Shown here: piece by piece, positions 53,113 to 63,161 of the stretch
How positions within the stretch are numbered: the stretch's first letter is position 1
How the letters are laid out: each line of letters begins with the position of its first letter
Source of the DNA: Mycolicibacterium sp. MU0050
Lineage (GTDB): Bacteria > Actinomycetota > Actinomycetes > Mycobacteriales > Mycobacteriaceae
NCBI RefSeq assembly: GCF_963378085.1
Contig: NZ_OY726395.1
Span: forward strand, 2,542,001 to 2,606,000
DNA: 64,000 nucleotides
Reading direction: 5' to 3'
The notes under the pieces: model-generated
What the model saw: the letters and a program-made list of their open reading frames with translations, nothing else
The model's database searches: none
What the model was told of the DNA's origin: nothing
Made by a program: the position numbers and the translations under genes

Positions 53113-55437
53113 TCAGCGGCGCCGCCACCAGCGACGCTTGGCTTTCGTCTCCGCCGGGGAATCTTCGGCCGCCGCCGCCTCTGCTGGGGACGGCTCGGGA
53201 TCGGCAGGGGCTTGGCCGGGCTCGTCGGCTTCGTCGGTCTCGGCCTTGACGACGGCCTCGGCGTCGTCCAGCGAGTCCTGGGCGTCGTCGTCGAGCGGAT
53301 CGTGCTCGTCGTCGATCGGCTGCGCGTCCTCGGCCTCGGTCGCGGTGCTGACGCCGGCCTCGGCGACCTCGGCCTCCAGGGTGTCCTCGTCTTCGTCGGG
53401 CTCGGCTTCCTCGGCCCCGTCAGCGTCTTCGGCTTCCTCGTCGCGCTTTTCGTCCGCGTCGAGTTCTTCGGCCGCGTCGGTGTTCAGTTCGGCCACGGCC
53501 GCCGGCTCGACTTCGTCGGCGTCCGCCGCGGATTCGGCCTCAGGTTCGCCCTCGGCGTCGGTTTCCGCGTCCTCGGCAGTGTCTTCGGGCTCCTCGGCCG
53601 GCTCGGCGGCTACGTCGGAATCCTCGCCCCGGTCCTCGGCCTCACCATCGGTGGCAACGGACTCGGTATCGAGTTCGCCGACGGATTCAGGCTCGACCTC
53701 GGCGTCCTCGTCCGTGCCCTCGTCGCCCGCGTCCGAGTCCTCGGAGTCCGCGCCGGCTTCCTCGGCGGCGTCTACGACCGCGTCTTCGGCCGCGTCGGTG
53801 TCCAGTTCGGCCACGGCCGCCGGCTCGACTTCGTCGGCGTCCGCGGCGGATTCGGCCTCAGGTTCGACCTCGGTGTCGGTTTCCGCGTCTTCGGCAGTGC
53901 CTTCGGTGTCCTCGGCTGATTCCTCTGGTTCCTCGGCCGGCTCGGCGGCTGCGTCGGAATCCTCGCCCTGGTCCTCGGCCTCACCATCGGTGGCAACGGA
54001 CTCGGTATCGAGTTCGCCGACGGATTCAGGCTCGACCTCGGCGCCCTCGTCCCCCACGTCCGAGCCCTCGTCGCCTACGTCCGCGCCCTCGTCGCCCGCG
54101 TCCGAGTCCTCGGAGTCCGCGCCGGCTTCCTCGGCGGCGTCTACGACCGCGTCTTCGGCCGCGTCGGTGTCCAGTTCGCCCACGGCCGCCGGCTCGACTT
54201 CGTCGGCGTCCGCAGCGGATTCGGCCTCAGGTTCGCCCTCGGCAGTGCCTTCGGTGTCCTCGGTCGATTCCTCTGGCTCCTCGGCCGGCTCGGCGGCTAC
54301 GTCGGAATCCTCGCCCCGGTCCTCGGCCTCACCATCGCCTGCAACGGACTCGGTATCGAGTTCTCCAACGGCGTCCACCGCGATGGCGGGTTCGGGTGTC
54401 TCGGTTTCAGCGGCGGCGGGCACCTCGGCATCCTCGGCCGCCTCACGCTCCGCGCCGACGTCCTCGTCGGCCTCCTCACGGTTGGCGACGGTGGCCGCGG
54501 CCACCACCCCCGTCGTCGCCGCCACGGCGGACAGATCCTCGGCGATCTCCTCGATGAGCGGTTGCTCCGCCTTACCGCGCAGCGTCGCGGGATCCTCGCG
54601 GCCCTTGGTGGCCAGGATGAAGTAGACGATGGCGCCGATGAACACGAAGGTTGCGGTGAACGAGTTGATTCGGATGCCGGCGATCTCGGTGGCGTAGTCG
54701 TCGCGAAGCAGTTCCACGCCGAACCGGCCGACGCAGTAGCCCGCAACATAGAGCGCGAACAGCCGGCCGTGGCCGATCTTGTACCGGCGGTCGATGTAGA
54801 TCAGCGCCGCGAAAACCAGCAGGTTCCACAGCAGTTCGTAGAGGAACGTCGGATGCACCACCGCGGCGACCTGGCCGGTGGACACGCCGTTGAGCGAGTG
54901 CACGTCGATGATGCCCGAGGGGTCGCGGCGGTAGAACACCTCCATGCCCCAGGGCACCGTGGTCTCGCGGCCGTAGAGTTCCTGGTTGAAATAATTCCCC
55001 AGCCGGCCGATCGCCTGCGCCAACACGATCCCCGGCGCAATCGCATCGCCAAAGGCAGGCAACGGGATTCCGCGCCGACGGCACGCGATCCACGCGCCCA
55101 GCCCGCCGAACGCCACCGCGCCCCAGATGCCCAATCCGCCGTCCCAGATGCGCAGGGCGGCCATCGCACCCGCGCCACCACTGCCGAAATAGGTCTGCCA
55201 GTCGGTCAACACGTGGTAGATCCGGCCACCGATGAGACCGAACGGCACCGCCCACAAGGCGATGTCGTAGATGACGCCCTGCTCGCCGCCACGCGCCGTC
55301 CAGCGCCGGTCCCCGATCACCAACGCGGCGATGATCCCGATGATGATGCACACCGCGTAGGCCCGGATCGGGAACGGGCCTAAGAACCACACCCCCTGTG
55401 AGGGACTCGGAAAATAGGCCAGCGTTGTGGTGATCAC
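53113..55437 (-). CDS. lgt: Prolipoprotein diacylglyceryl transferase with long acidic repeat tail
   Basis: A 774-residue protein. The first ~290 residues are a complete Lgt: seven hydrophobic segments, GLIGGRIYHVLTDW with the catalytic His-containing motif, and the Lgt signature GRLGNYFNQELYGRET. It transfers diacylglycerol from phosphatidylglycerol to the lipobox cysteine. From about residue 330 a ~440-residue, strongly acidic, Asp/Glu/Ala/Val/Ser-rich tail follows, built from repeated blocks such as AAVGELDTDAAEDAVVDAAE and GELDTESVATDGEAED. M. tuberculosis Lgt is about 468 residues as recalled, so the tail is much expanded. GTG start overlaps the trpA stop (GTGA). Confidence 0.93.
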   Translation of the reverse strand: MITTTLAYFPSPSQGVWFLGPFPIRAYAVCIIIGIIAALVIGDRRWTARGGEQGVIYDIALWAVPFGLIGGRIYHVLTDWQTYFGSGGAGAMAALRIWDGGLGIWGAVAFGGLGAWIACRRRGIPLPAFGDAIAPGIVLAQAIGRLGNYFNQELYGRETTVPWGMEVFYRRDPSGIIDVHSLNGVSTGQVAAVVHPTFLYELLWNLLVFAALIYIDRRYKIGHGRLFALYVAGYCVGRFGVELLRDDYATEIAGIRINSFTATFVFIGAIVYFILATKGREDPATLRGKAEQPLIEEIAEDLSAVAATTGVVAAATVANREEADEDVGAEREAAEDAEVPAAAETETPEPAIAVDAVGELDTESVAGDGEAEDRGEDSDVAAEPAEEPEESTEDTEGTAEGEPEAESAADADEVEPAAVGELDTDAAEDAVVDAAEEAGADSEDSDAGDEGADVGDEGSDVGDEGAEVEPESVGELDTESVATDGEAEDQGEDSDAAAEPAEEPEESAEDTEGTAEDAETDTEVEPEAESAADADEVEPAAVAELDTDAAEDAVVDAAEEAGADSEDSDAGDEGTDEDAEVEPESVGELDTESVATDGEAEDRGEDSDVAAEPAEEPEDTAEDAETDAEGEPEAESAADADEVEPAAVAELNTDAAEELDADEKRDEEAEDADGAEEAEPDEDEDTLEAEVAEAGVSTATEAEDAQPIDDEHDPLDDDAQDSLDDAEAVVKAETDEADEPGQAPADPEPSPAEAAAAEDSPAETKAKRRWWRRR
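53471..54375. repeat. Three near-identical tandem repeats in the lgt tail
   Basis: Copies start at 53471, 53789 and 54158 with GCCGCGTCGGTGT. Lengths are 318 bp, 369 bp and a shorter final copy of about 218 bp. Long stretches are identical at DNA level (for example the block with GTATCGAGTTCGCCGACGG), and differences are mainly in-frame gains or losses of short units. This implies recent expansion by recombination or slippage. Confidence 0.8.
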
Positions 55438-56240
55438 CCAGTAACCCCAGTCACCTTCTGTCGTACACCTGCCACCAATTCCTCGGTGAGCGTTCGCATG
55501 GCACTCAAGTCCTCACCCAACGCCGACACCAAGGCCGAACCGACGATGACGCCGTCGGCATACGCGCCGATCTCGGCCGCCTGCTCGCGCGAGCGCACGC
55601 CCAGTCCGACGCCGGTCGGGATGTCGGAGACCGCTTTGACCCGTGACACCAACTCCGGGGCGGCGTTGGACACCGCGTCGCGGGCGCCGGTCACCCCCAT
55701 CGTCGAGGCCACATAGACGAAACCGCGGCAGGCTTCGACGGTGGTCGCCAACCGCTCCGGTGTCGAGGACGGCGCCACCAGGAAGATGCGGTCCAGGTCG
55801 TGGGCCTCCGAGGCGGCGAACCAGTCGTCAGCCTCGTCCGGAATCAGGTCCGGGGTGACGAGCCCGAGCCCGCCCGCGGCGGCGAGATCGCGGGCAAACG
55901 CGTCGACTCCGTAGCGCAACACCAGGTTCCAGTACACCATCACCACGGCGTGGCCGCCGGCGTTGCTGATCGCCTCGACTGCGCGCAGGCTGTCCCGCAC
56001 GCGCACGCCCTTGCGCAGCGCGATCTCGGTGGCCGCCGCGATGGTCGGTCCGTCCATTCCGGGATCCGAGTAGGGAATGCCGACCTCGACGACGTCGCAG
56101 CCCGCGTCGATCAGGGTGGTCATCGCGTCGATGGAGGTGGGCACGTCCGGGTAGCCGACGGGCAGATAGCCGATCAGCGCCGCGCGCTGCTCAGCCCGTG
56201 CGGCCTCGAACACCGGGCCCAGCCGGCCGGCCGCACTCAC
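55434..56240 (-). CDS. trpA: Tryptophan synthase alpha chain
   Basis: A 268-residue TIM-barrel enzyme that splits indole-3-glycerol phosphate into indole and glyceraldehyde 3-phosphate. [11 protein letters not shown], the catalytic glutamate in [16 protein letters not shown], and the aspartate in [11 protein letters not shown] are in place. GTG 56240 overlaps the trpB stop (GTGA), and the trpA stop overlaps lgt (GTGA), so trpB-trpA-lgt are translationally chained. The long frame upstream, antisense-free but inside trpB, is not part of the gene. Confidence 0.95.
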   Translation of the reverse strand: MSAAGRLGPVFEAARAEQRAALIGYLPVGYPDVPTSIDAMTTLIDAGCDVVEVGIPYSDPGMDGPTIAAATEIALRKGVRVRDSLRAVEAISNAGGHAVVMVYWNLVLRYGVDAFARDLAAAGGLGLVTPDLIPDEADDWFAASEAHDLDRIFLVAPSSTPERLATTVEACRGFVYVASTMGVTGARDAVSNAAPELVSRVKAVSDIPTGVGLGVRSREQAAEIGAYADGVIVGSALVSALGEDLSAMRTLTEELVAGVRQKVTGVTG

Positions 56241-57505
56241 GACTGCACCGCCGATTCGTCCAGCAAACCGAACCACTTCGCTGCGGTGGCCACGTCCTTG
56301 TCGCCGCGGCCGGACAGGTTCACCACCACGACCGACCCGGGGCCCAGCTCGGCGCCCAGCTTGAGCGCACCCGCGACGGCGTGCGCGGACTCGATCGCGG
56401 GGATGATGCCCTCGGTGCGGCACAGCAGCTTGAACGCGTCCATGGCCTCCGAATCGGTGATCGGCCGGTACTCGGCGCGCCCGATCTCGCGCAGGTGCGC
56501 ATGTTCGGGGCCGACGCCCGGGTAGTCCAGACCCGCTGAGATGGAATGGGATTCGATGGTCTGGCCGTCTTCGTCCTGCAAGAGATAGGAATACGACCCC
56601 TGGAACGCGCCCGGCGATCCGCCGGTGAACGTCGCGGCGTGGCGACCGGTCTCCACCCCGTCCCCGGCGGCCTCGTAACCGACCAGCCGCACGCCCGGGT
56701 CGTCGATGAACGCATGGAACAGCCCGATCGCGTTCGAACCGCCGCCCACGCAGGCCACGGCCGCGTCCGGGAGCCGGCCGGCCTGGGCCTGGATCTGCTG
56801 GCGGGCCTCCAGGCCGATGATGCGCTGGAAGTCGCGCACCATCGCCGGGAACGGATGCGGTCCCGCGGCGGTGCCGAAGCAGTAGTAGGTGGTATCGGCG
56901 TTGGTCACCCAGTCCCGGAACGCATCGTTGATCGCGTCCTTGAGGGTCTTCGACCCCGATTCGACGGACACGACCTCGGCGCCCAGCAGCCGCATCCGGG
57001 CGACGTTGAGGGCCTGGCGGGCGGTGTCGACGGCACCCATGTAGATGACGCACTCGAGATCGAGCAGCGCACAGGCGGTGGCGGTGGCGACGCCGTGCTG
57101 GCCGGCACCGGTCTCGGCGATCACCCGCTTCTTGCCCATGTGCCGGGCCAGCAGGGCCTGGCCGAGCACATTGTTGATCTTGTGCGAGCCGGTGTGATTG
57201 AGGTCCTCACGCTTGAGGAACAGCCGCGCGCCGCCGGCGTGCTCGGACAACCGACTGGCCTCGTAGAGCGGCGACGGGCGTCCGGTGTAGTGGGTCTGCA
57301 GCCGGTCGAGTTCGTCGAGGAACTCCCTGTCGATGCGCACCTTCTCGTAGGCGGCGGTGACCTCCTCGATCACCGCCATCAGCGCCTCGGCGACGTAGCG
57401 GCCGCCGTAGACCCCGAAGTGGCCGCGCTCGTCGGGACCGTGCGCGGTGTGCTCGGAGACCGCGGCGCTCATGCGCGGAAGGTCGGGAAGCGTGAAATCG
57501 GCCAT
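56237..57505 (-). CDS. trpB: Tryptophan synthase beta chain
   Basis: A 422-residue PLP enzyme that joins indole and serine into tryptophan. The PLP lysine is Lys109 in HTGSHKINN, with catalytic ETGAGQHG, the [10 protein letters not shown] phosphate loop and GYEAAGDG following. ATG start 36 bp after trpC. Normal length and motifs; partner of trpA. Confidence 0.97.
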   Translation of the reverse strand: MADFTLPDLPRMSAAVSEHTAHGPDERGHFGVYGGRYVAEALMAVIEEVTAAYEKVRIDREFLDELDRLQTHYTGRPSPLYEASRLSEHAGGARLFLKREDLNHTGSHKINNVLGQALLARHMGKKRVIAETGAGQHGVATATACALLDLECVIYMGAVDTARQALNVARMRLLGAEVVSVESGSKTLKDAINDAFRDWVTNADTTYYCFGTAAGPHPFPAMVRDFQRIIGLEARQQIQAQAGRLPDAAVACVGGGSNAIGLFHAFIDDPGVRLVGYEAAGDGVETGRHAATFTGGSPGAFQGSYSYLLQDEDGQTIESHSISAGLDYPGVGPEHAHLREIGRAEYRPITDSEAMDAFKLLCRTEGIIPAIESAHAVAGALKLGAELGPGSVVVVNLSGRGDKDVATAAKWFGLLDESAVQS

Positions 57506-57541
57506 GACTCAAGACCCTTCGCGTGCGGGGTACATCGCGAG

Positions 57542-58360
57542 CTAGCGGGCCGGTTTGGGGCAGGACGGATGCGCGCCGGCGGTGACCAGGTCGGCCACCG
57601 CGGTGCGCGGGTCACCGCTGACGACCAGGCCCTCGCCCACCAACACGGCGTCGGCGCCGGCACCGGCGTACGCCAGCAGGTCCGCGGTGTCGCGGACTCC
57701 GGACTCGGCCACCCGGATGACGTTGCTGGGCAGGCCGGGGGCGATCCGGGCGAAGCAGTCGCGGTCGACCTGCAGGGTCTTCAGGTCGCGGGCATTGACG
57801 CCGATGACGGTGGCGCCGGCCTGCAGCGCGCGGTCGGCCTCCTCCTCGGTGTGCACCTCCACCAGGGCCGTCATCCCCAAGGACTCGGTGCGCTCGAGCA
57901 GCGATTCCAGGGCGGGCTGTTCCAGGGCGGCGACGATGAGCAGCAGCATGTCCGCGCCGTGCGCGCGCGCCTCATGAATCTGGTACGGCCGCACGATGAA
58001 GTCCTTGCGCAGGACCGGGATGGACACCGCCGCGCGCACCGCGTCGAGATCGGCCAGTGACCCGTTGAACCGACGCTCCTCGGTGAGCACGCTGACGATC
58101 CGCGCCCCGCCACTCTGATAGGCGCGGGCCAGGTCGGCCGGGTCGGGAATGTGCGCCAACTCGCCGCGCGACGGACTGGCCCGCTTCACCTCGGCGATCA
58201 CGCCGATACCGGGCGCACGCAGTGCGGCCAGCACATCCAGCGGCGGCGGAGCCGCGTTGGCCGCGGCCTTGATCTGCTCCAAGCTGACGACGGCCTCCCG
58301 AGCGGCAACATCTGCCCGGACCCCTTCGATGATGGAGTCGAGGACGGTCGGCCCACCCAT
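57542..58360 (-). CDS. trpC: Indole-3-glycerol phosphate synthase
   Basis: A 272-residue TIM-barrel enzyme, equal in length to the M. tuberculosis protein as recalled. [43 protein letters not shown], and VIGVNARDL carry the catalytic lysines and glutamates. The open frame extends upstream, but ATG 58360 preceded by AGGAAGG and start of homology ([19 protein letters not shown]) fix the start. The 100-bp upstream gap has its own -10-like hexamer and a hairpin. Confidence 0.96.
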   Translation of the reverse strand: MGGPTVLDSIIEGVRADVAAREAVVSLEQIKAAANAAPPPLDVLAALRAPGIGVIAEVKRASPSRGELAHIPDPADLARAYQSGGARIVSVLTEERRFNGSLADLDAVRAAVSIPVLRKDFIVRPYQIHEARAHGADMLLLIVAALEQPALESLLERTESLGMTALVEVHTEEEADRALQAGATVIGVNARDLKTLQVDRDCFARIAPGLPSNVIRVAESGVRDTADLLAYAGAGADAVLVGEGLVVSGDPRTAVADLVTAGAHPSCPKPAR

Positions 58361-58399
58361 GCCAGTCGTTCCTTCCTGCCTTGCCCAACCCCGCGTCAC

Positions 58400-58419
58400 G
58401 GAACGGTTCGCGCCGTTCC
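58400..58419. promoter_or_regulatory. Inverted repeat in the trpC leader (GGAACGG-N6-CCGTTCC)
   Basis: Perfect 7-bp arms around TTCGCG, 40 bp before trpC and within the predicted 5' leader. It could form an RNA hairpin or serve as an operator. Confidence 0.45.
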
Positions 58420-58433
58420 AACGCATTGCCGAA

Positions 58434-58439
58434 AGGGTA
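58434..58439 (-). promoter_or_regulatory. -10 hexamer (TACCCT) for an internal trpC promoter
   Basis: TACCCT on the minus strand lies in the 101-bp gap between the trp membrane-protein gene and trpC, placing a start site near 58427, just before the hairpin. Confidence 0.35.
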
Positions 58440-58461
58440 GCCGCTTACCGGCCAGCGAGTT

Positions 58462-59148
58462 TCACCGCCCCTCCGACGGCCCGCCGGTTTCCGGTCCGCT
58501 CGTCCCGTCGGTAGGGTCCTGGCCCTCATCGAGCGCGTCCCACATGGTCCGCTCGGATATCGGCTCGGCTGTCGGCGCTGGTGAGGCGGCCTCCGCGGGG
58601 GCCTCGGCCTGCTCGCGCAGCGCGGCGCGGCGCGCCCCGGGCGTCGTGTACCGCCGCTGCGCCGATTCCTGCGACGCCGCCCGCATCAACAGTGCCGCGG
58701 CCACCAGGGTCGCCACGCCGGCGCACAGCGTCACGACCGCGCCGCCGTAGTGCCGCTCGCTGCCCACCAACGTCAGCAGCGAGACCTCGGCGAGCTCGGT
58801 GGCGCGCAACGCCACGTCGGGCAGCACCCACTGGCTGATCGCCAGGTAGCCGATCGCGGCGCTGACCACCGCCAGCAGCAACGCCAGCGCCCGCAGCGGC
58901 CAGCCCCGCACGGCCAGGGTCGCCAGCACCGCGGCGCCGAGCAGCAACGCCACCGGCACCAGCGCCGTCGACCAGGTCGAACCGGCCAGCGCGATGGTCT
59001 TCGGCGGACCCAGGCCGTCGAAGGATTCCACCTCCACCCACGTCAGCCGGCTCGCGGTGTACAGGCCCGCCGCGGCCAGCACCAGCAGCAGTTGCGCGAC
59101 CCGGATTCCGCTGAGCCGCCGGCGGCGCGCGCCCTCAGCCATGGTCAC
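58462..59148 (-). CDS. Trp-operon-associated membrane protein (Rv1610-like)
   Basis: A 228-residue protein with four predicted helices (about 15-35, 57-76, 80-102, 137-155) and a long polar, Ala/Glu/Pro-rich cytoplasmic tail. It matches the conserved actinobacterial family regularly found between trpE and trpC; that family has no known function. The start overlaps the end of trpE by 14 bp (or 8 bp from the second ATG). A role in transport or channeling of a tryptophan intermediate is only suggested by its constant position. Confidence 0.83.
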   Translation of the reverse strand: MTMAEGARRRRLSGIRVAQLLLVLAAAGLYTASRLTWVEVESFDGLGPPKTIALAGSTWSTALVPVALLLGAAVLATLAVRGWPLRALALLLAVVSAAIGYLAISQWVLPDVALRATELAEVSLLTLVGSERHYGGAVVTLCAGVATLVAAALLMRAASQESAQRRYTTPGARRAALREQAEAPAEAASPAPTAEPISERTMWDALDEGQDPTDGTSGPETGGPSEGR

Positions 59149-60682
59149 CCGGGGCCGCCAGCGTCTCGGCGGCGGCGATCGCGGCCAGGACCGCCTTGGC
59201 CTTGTTGGCGGCCTCGTTGAACTCGTAGGGGCCGTTGGAATCGGCCACCACCCCGCCGCCGGACTGGACGTAGGCGGTGCCGGCCCGCATCAGGGCCGTG
59301 CGGATGGCGATGGCGAAGTCGGCGTTGCCCGCGAAGTCGAGGTAGCCCACGACGCCGCCGTAGAGACCGCGCCGGGTCAGCTCCACCTCGTCGATGAGCT
59401 CCATCGCACGCACCTTCGGCGCCCCGGTCAGCGTGCCGGCGGGGAAGCACGCGGTGACCGCGTCCAGGGCGGTGTGCCCGTCGGCCAGCAGTCCGGTGAC
59501 CGTGGACACCAGGTGCATGACGTGGCTGTAGCGCTCGATGTGGGAGTAGTCCTCGACCCGCACCGTGCCGGGCACACAGACCCGCCCGAGATCGTTGCGG
59601 CCCAAGTCGACCAGCATCAGGTGCTCGGCGCGTTCCTTCTCGTCGGCGAGCAGGTCCTTCTCCAGCAGTTGATCTTCCTCCTCGGTGGCGCCACGCCACC
59701 GGGTACCGGCGATGGGGTGGGTCGTGGCCCAGCCGTCCTGCACCGTCACCAGCGCCTCCGGACTCGACCCGACGATCGAGAACGCCGTCCCGCCGGTGTC
59801 GTCCGGCACGTGCATCAGGTACATGTACGGGCTGGGATTGGACACCCGCAGCATCCGGTACACGTCGATCGGGTCGACGTCGGTGTCCATCTCGAAGCGC
59901 TGCGACGGCACCACCTGGAAGGCCTCGCCGGCCTCGATGTCGCCGACCAGCTTGTCGACGATGGCGCTGTACTCCTGCACCGTCCGCTGCGCGCGGTGCA
60001 CGGGGTCGGGCCGGCCGAAGCCCGCCACCGTGGAGGGCAGCGGCTGCCCCAGCGCCTCGGTCATCACCTCGAGGCGGGCCAGCGCGTCGTCGTAGGCCCA
60101 GTCCACCCGCTCGTCGGTGCCGTTCCAGTTCACCGCGTTGGCGATCAGGGTGATGGTGCCCTCGTGGTGGTCGACCGCGGCGATGTCGGTGGCCAGCATC
60201 ATCACCAGATCCGGCAATTGCAGGTCGTCGACGGTGGTCTCGGGTAGGCGTTCCAGCCGGCGCACCAGGTCGTAGGCGAAGAAGCCCACCATGCCGCCCG
60301 ACAACGGCGGCAGGTCCGGCAACGCCGCGGTGCGCAGCAGTTCCAGGGTGGTCTGCAGCGCGCGCAGCGGGTCCCCGCCGCTGGGCGCATCCTGCGGCGT
60401 GGTCCCCAACCAGACCGCCTCGCCGTCGCGGACCGTCAGGGCCGACGGGGCGCCGGCGCCGATGAACGACCAGCGCGACCAGGACCGCCCGTTCTCGGCG
60501 GATTCCAGCAGGAAGGTCCCGGGACGGTTGGCGGCGAGCTTGCGGTAGGCCGACAGCGGAGTCTCGCTGTCGGCGAGCACCTTGCGGGTCACCGGGACCA
60601 CGCGGTGCTCGGCCGCCAGCACCCGGAAATCCTCCCGCGTGGTGGTCGATGCGATGTTGACGTCGGCGTACACGGACATCAT
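59135..60682 (-). CDS. trpE: Anthranilate synthase component I
   Basis: A 515-residue chorismate-utilising enzyme making anthranilate with the glutaminase TrpG (not in this window). The feedback-inhibition motif [18 protein letters not shown] is intact near residues 58-75, and the catalytic domain holds the [30 protein letters not shown] and [19 protein letters not shown] signatures. Start assigned to the first of two ATGs with GGGAAG ahead. Divergent from bcp across 42 bp. Confidence 0.97.
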   Translation of the reverse strand: MMSVYADVNIASTTTREDFRVLAAEHRVVPVTRKVLADSETPLSAYRKLAANRPGTFLLESAENGRSWSRWSFIGAGAPSALTVRDGEAVWLGTTPQDAPSGGDPLRALQTTLELLRTAALPDLPPLSGGMVGFFAYDLVRRLERLPETTVDDLQLPDLVMMLATDIAAVDHHEGTITLIANAVNWNGTDERVDWAYDDALARLEVMTEALGQPLPSTVAGFGRPDPVHRAQRTVQEYSAIVDKLVGDIEAGEAFQVVPSQRFEMDTDVDPIDVYRMLRVSNPSPYMYLMHVPDDTGGTAFSIVGSSPEALVTVQDGWATTHPIAGTRWRGATEEEDQLLEKDLLADEKERAEHLMLVDLGRNDLGRVCVPGTVRVEDYSHIERYSHVMHLVSTVTGLLADGHTALDAVTACFPAGTLTGAPKVRAMELIDEVELTRRGLYGGVVGYLDFAGNADFAIAIRTALMRAGTAYVQSGGGVVADSNGPYEFNEAANKAKAVLAAIAAAETLAAPGDHG

Positions 60683-60711
60683 CTTCCCAGACGTCGCAGC
60701 GCCCTCCGGCG

Positions 60712-60717
60712 TAGCGT
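60712..60717 (+). promoter_or_regulatory. -10 hexamer (TAGCGT) for bcp
   Basis: TAGCGT ends 7 nt before the ATG at 60725 and favours that start. Probable leaderless mRNA. Confidence 0.45.
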
Positions 60718-60724
60718 GTTGATC

Positions 60725-61192
60725 ATGAAACGCGGTGATGTCGTCGAGGACTTCGCACTACCCGATCAGCACGGCACCGAGCGCCGGCTCAGCGAGCTGC
60801 TCGCCGACGGCCCGGTCGTGTTGTTCTTCTATCCCGCCGCGATGACCCCCGGGTGCACCAAGGAGGCCTGCCACTTCCGGGATCTGGCCGCGGAGTTCGC
60901 CGCGGTGGGAGCGCAACGGGTCGGCATCAGCACCGACAGCGTCGACAAGCAGGCCCGGTTCGCCGACAAGGAGAAGTTCGACTACCCGCTGCTGTCGGAT
61001 TCCGACGGCGCGGTCGCGACGGAGTTCGGCGTCAAACGTGGTTTGCTCGGCAAATTCATGCCGGTCAAGCGGACCACCTTCGTCATCGACACCGACCGTC
61101 GGGTGCTCGAGGTGATCGCCAGCGAACTCAGCATGGACACCCACGCCGACAAGGCGCTCGAGACGTTGCGGGCGCGCCCGGCCACCGCCTGA
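60725..61192 (+). CDS. bcp: Thioredoxin-dependent peroxiredoxin (Bcp/PrxQ)
   Basis: A 155-residue thiol peroxidase that reduces hydroperoxides. The thioredoxin-like fold starts [12 protein letters not shown]; the active site [12 protein letters not shown] has the peroxidatic cysteine in TPGC and a resolving cysteine five residues on, as in the PrxQ group. The ATG at 60725 is chosen over upstream starts by homology and by the -10 hexamer. The only plus-strand gene between the his and trp operons; its stop lies 3 bp from the hisI stop. Confidence 0.93.
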   Translation: MKRGDVVEDFALPDQHGTERRLSELLADGPVVLFFYPAAMTPGCTKEACHFRDLAAEFAAVGAQRVGISTDSVDKQARFADKEKFDYPLLSDSDGAVATEFGVKRGLLGKFMPVKRTTFVIDTDRRVLEVIASELSMDTHADKALETLRARPATA

Positions 61193-61194
61193 GC

Positions 61195-61536
61195 TCAGGG
61201 CCCCAGCAGTTCGTCGGCGTCGAAACAGCTGTGATCGCCGGTGTGGCACGCGCCGCCCACCTGGTCGACCACCAGCAGCACGGCGTCGCCGTCGCAATCG
61301 AGCCGGACGCTGTGCACGCGCTGGGTGTGCCCCGATGTCGCACCCTTGATCCACTGCTCTCGGCGCGAGCGCGAAAAATAGGTGGCCTCACGGGTTTCCA
61401 GGGTGCGGGCCAGCGCGTCGTCGTCCATCCACGCCACCATGAGCACGTCGCCGCTGCCGCGCTCCTGCACCACCGCGGTGAACAGGCCTTCCTCGTTGCG
61501 TTTCAGGCGCGCCGCGATCTCCGGGTCCAACGTCAT
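61195..61536 (-). CDS. hisI: Phosphoribosyl-AMP cyclohydrolase
   Basis: A 113-residue zinc/magnesium enzyme for the third step of histidine synthesis. [12 protein letters not shown], the [19 protein letters not shown] block, the metal site LDCDGDAVL and the zinc cysteines of [12 protein letters not shown] are all visible. Single-function HisI (no HisE fusion). ATG shares bases with the hisF stop. The longer upstream frame lies in hisF and is not real. Confidence 0.95.
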   Translation of the reverse strand: MTLDPEIAARLKRNEEGLFTAVVQERGSGDVLMVAWMDDDALARTLETREATYFSRSRREQWIKGATSGHTQRVHSVRLDCDGDAVLLVVDQVGGACHTGDHSCFDADELLGP

Positions 61537-62324
61537 CGCACGCAGATCCCCTCCGCCGCCATGGCGGCCTTCACCTCGCGGATGGTCAGTTCGCCGAAGT
61601 GGAACACGCTGGCCGCCAACACCGCGTCGGCCCCGGCGGCCACCGCGGGGGCGAAGTGCTCCACCGCGCCGGCGCCGCCGCTGGCGATCACGGGCACGCC
61701 CACCGCCGCGCGGACCGCGCGCAGCATCGGGAGGTCGAAGCCGGCCTTGGTGCCGTCGGCGTCCATGGAGTTCAGCAGGATCTCCCCCACGCCCAATTCC
61801 GCGCCGCGCGCGGCCCATTCCACCGCGTCGATGCCGGTGCCCCGGCGCCCGCCGTGGGTGGTGACCTCCCAGCCCGACCGGGTCGGCCGGCCACCCGCCG
61901 GCACCGAGCGGGCGTCGACCGACAAGACGATGCACTGGGAGCCGAACTGGCGCGCCATCTCCGCGAGCAGCTCGGGCCGGGCGATCGCCGCGGTGTTCAC
62001 CGACGCCTTGTCGGCCCCGGCGCGCAGCAGCACATCGACGTCCTCCACCGAGCGCACGCCCCCACCGACGGTCAACGGGATGAACACCTGTTCGGCGGTG
62101 CGGCGCACCACCTCCAACATGGTGGCCCGTCCCGACGACGACGCCGTGACGTCCAGGAAGGTCAGTTCGTCGGCGCCCTCGGCGTCGTAGCGGGCCGCCA
62201 ACTCCACCGGGTCTCCGGCGTCCCGCAGGTTCTCGAAGTTCACGCCCTTGACCACCCGGCCCGCGTCCACATCCAGACACGGGATCACCCGGGTGGCCAC
62301 ACCGGGCCGCGCGTCGCCGCTCAT
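61533..62324 (-). CDS. hisF: Imidazole glycerol phosphate synthase, cyclase subunit
   Basis: A 263-residue TIM barrel that with HisH makes imidazole glycerol phosphate and AICAR. The catalytic aspartates are in [15 protein letters not shown] and in [10 protein letters not shown]; the ammonia-tunnel and phosphate loops ([24 protein letters not shown]) are intact. Coupled by ATGA overlaps both to impA upstream and hisI downstream. Confidence 0.96.
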   Translation of the reverse strand: MSGDARPGVATRVIPCLDVDAGRVVKGVNFENLRDAGDPVELAARYDAEGADELTFLDVTASSSGRATMLEVVRRTAEQVFIPLTVGGGVRSVEDVDVLLRAGADKASVNTAAIARPELLAEMARQFGSQCIVLSVDARSVPAGGRPTRSGWEVTTHGGRRGTGIDAVEWAARGAELGVGEILLNSMDADGTKAGFDLPMLRAVRAAVGVPVIASGGAGAVEHFAPAVAAGADAVLAASVFHFGELTIREVKAAMAAEGICVR

Positions 62325-63154
62325 CGCCGATGGTCCTCCAGGTCTCCGACCGCACGCACGATCTCGAGCATCTCCTCATGTACGCCCGGTGCGCCGGCCA
62401 ACGCCGACCGCGACCCCGGCACCCAGGGCTGCCCCTCCAGGTCGGTGACGATGCCGCCGGCCGCCCGGATCAGCGCCACCCCGGCCGCGTGGTCCCACAC
62501 ATGGTGACCGAAACTGATTGCCCCACCGAGGATCCCGGCGGCCACATAGGCCAGGTCGATCCCGGTGGCGCCGTGCATGCGCACCCGCGAGCACACCCGG
62601 CTGAGGTTGTCGAGGATGGCCGAGCGATACCGGCCCGGAAAGTGGCCGCGGGAATCGATGTTGTAGGTGCCGATCCCGACGATGGAGTCGGCCAGGGTGG
62701 CCGGTTGCAGGGGTTCGAGCGGCTGCCCGCTGGAGTGCACCGGTTCCCCGGGCAGGCTGGTGAAGCGCTGGCCGACGAACGGCAGCCAGGTCAGCCCCAG
62801 CACCGGCCGGCCGTTGTGCAGCAGGCCGAGCAGGATCGCGGCCATCGGCGAGCCGGCCGCGTAGTTGAACGTGCCGTCGATCGGATCCAGCACCCAGACC
62901 AGGTCGGCGTCCAGCGACTCACCGCCGAATTCCTCGCCGTGCACCCCGATTCCGGTCAGCCGCTGCAGCTCGGCGACCACGCGTCGCTCGATGGCCAGGT
63001 CGATCTCGGTCGCGAAGTCGTTGCCCTTCTTCTGCACGGCGCTCTCGGCGCGATGTCCGGCGATGAACTGTTCGGTGACGCCGTCGAGAACCTCGGCGGC
63101 GACGGACAGCAGGTCGGCCAGCTTGGCGGGATCGACGTCGGGCGGTGTCGTCAT
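62321..63154 (-). CDS. impA: Inositol-1-monophosphatase (ImpA)
   Basis: A 277-residue Mg-dependent phosphatase of the inositol monophosphatase family. The metal-binding signatures are [25 protein letters not shown] and [18 protein letters not shown]. Its homologues dephosphorylate inositol-1-phosphate for phosphatidylinositol, but members inside actinobacterial his operons could instead act as histidinol-phosphate phosphatase, the step otherwise lacking a gene here. The motifs do not decide between the two. Overlaps hisF (ATGA); 7 bp from hisA. Confidence 0.9.
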   Translation of the reverse strand: MTTPPDVDPAKLADLLSVAAEVLDGVTEQFIAGHRAESAVQKKGNDFATEIDLAIERRVVAELQRLTGIGVHGEEFGGESLDADLVWVLDPIDGTFNYAAGSPMAAILLGLLHNGRPVLGLTWLPFVGQRFTSLPGEPVHSSGQPLEPLQPATLADSIVGIGTYNIDSRGHFPGRYRSAILDNLSRVCSRVRMHGATGIDLAYVAAGILGGAISFGHHVWDHAAGVALIRAAGGIVTDLEGQPWVPGSRSALAGAPGVHEEMLEIVRAVGDLEDHRR

Positions 63155-63161
63155 CTGCAGA

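Noticed and set aside
53005..53919. Plus-strand open frame of 304 codons, Val/Leu/Gly-rich, across the lgt tail
   Set aside because: It is the antisense of the acidic repeats of lgt; GAG/GAC-rich codons read as CTC/GTC on the other strand. No start signal or family is visible.
53471..54375. CRISPR-like or minisatellite array
   Set aside because: The repeats are long, in frame and inside a coding region, with no unique spacers.
60660..60724. Trp leader peptide or T-box attenuator ahead of trpE
   Set aside because: The gap to bcp is 42 bp and contains no Trp-codon leader or T-box sequence.
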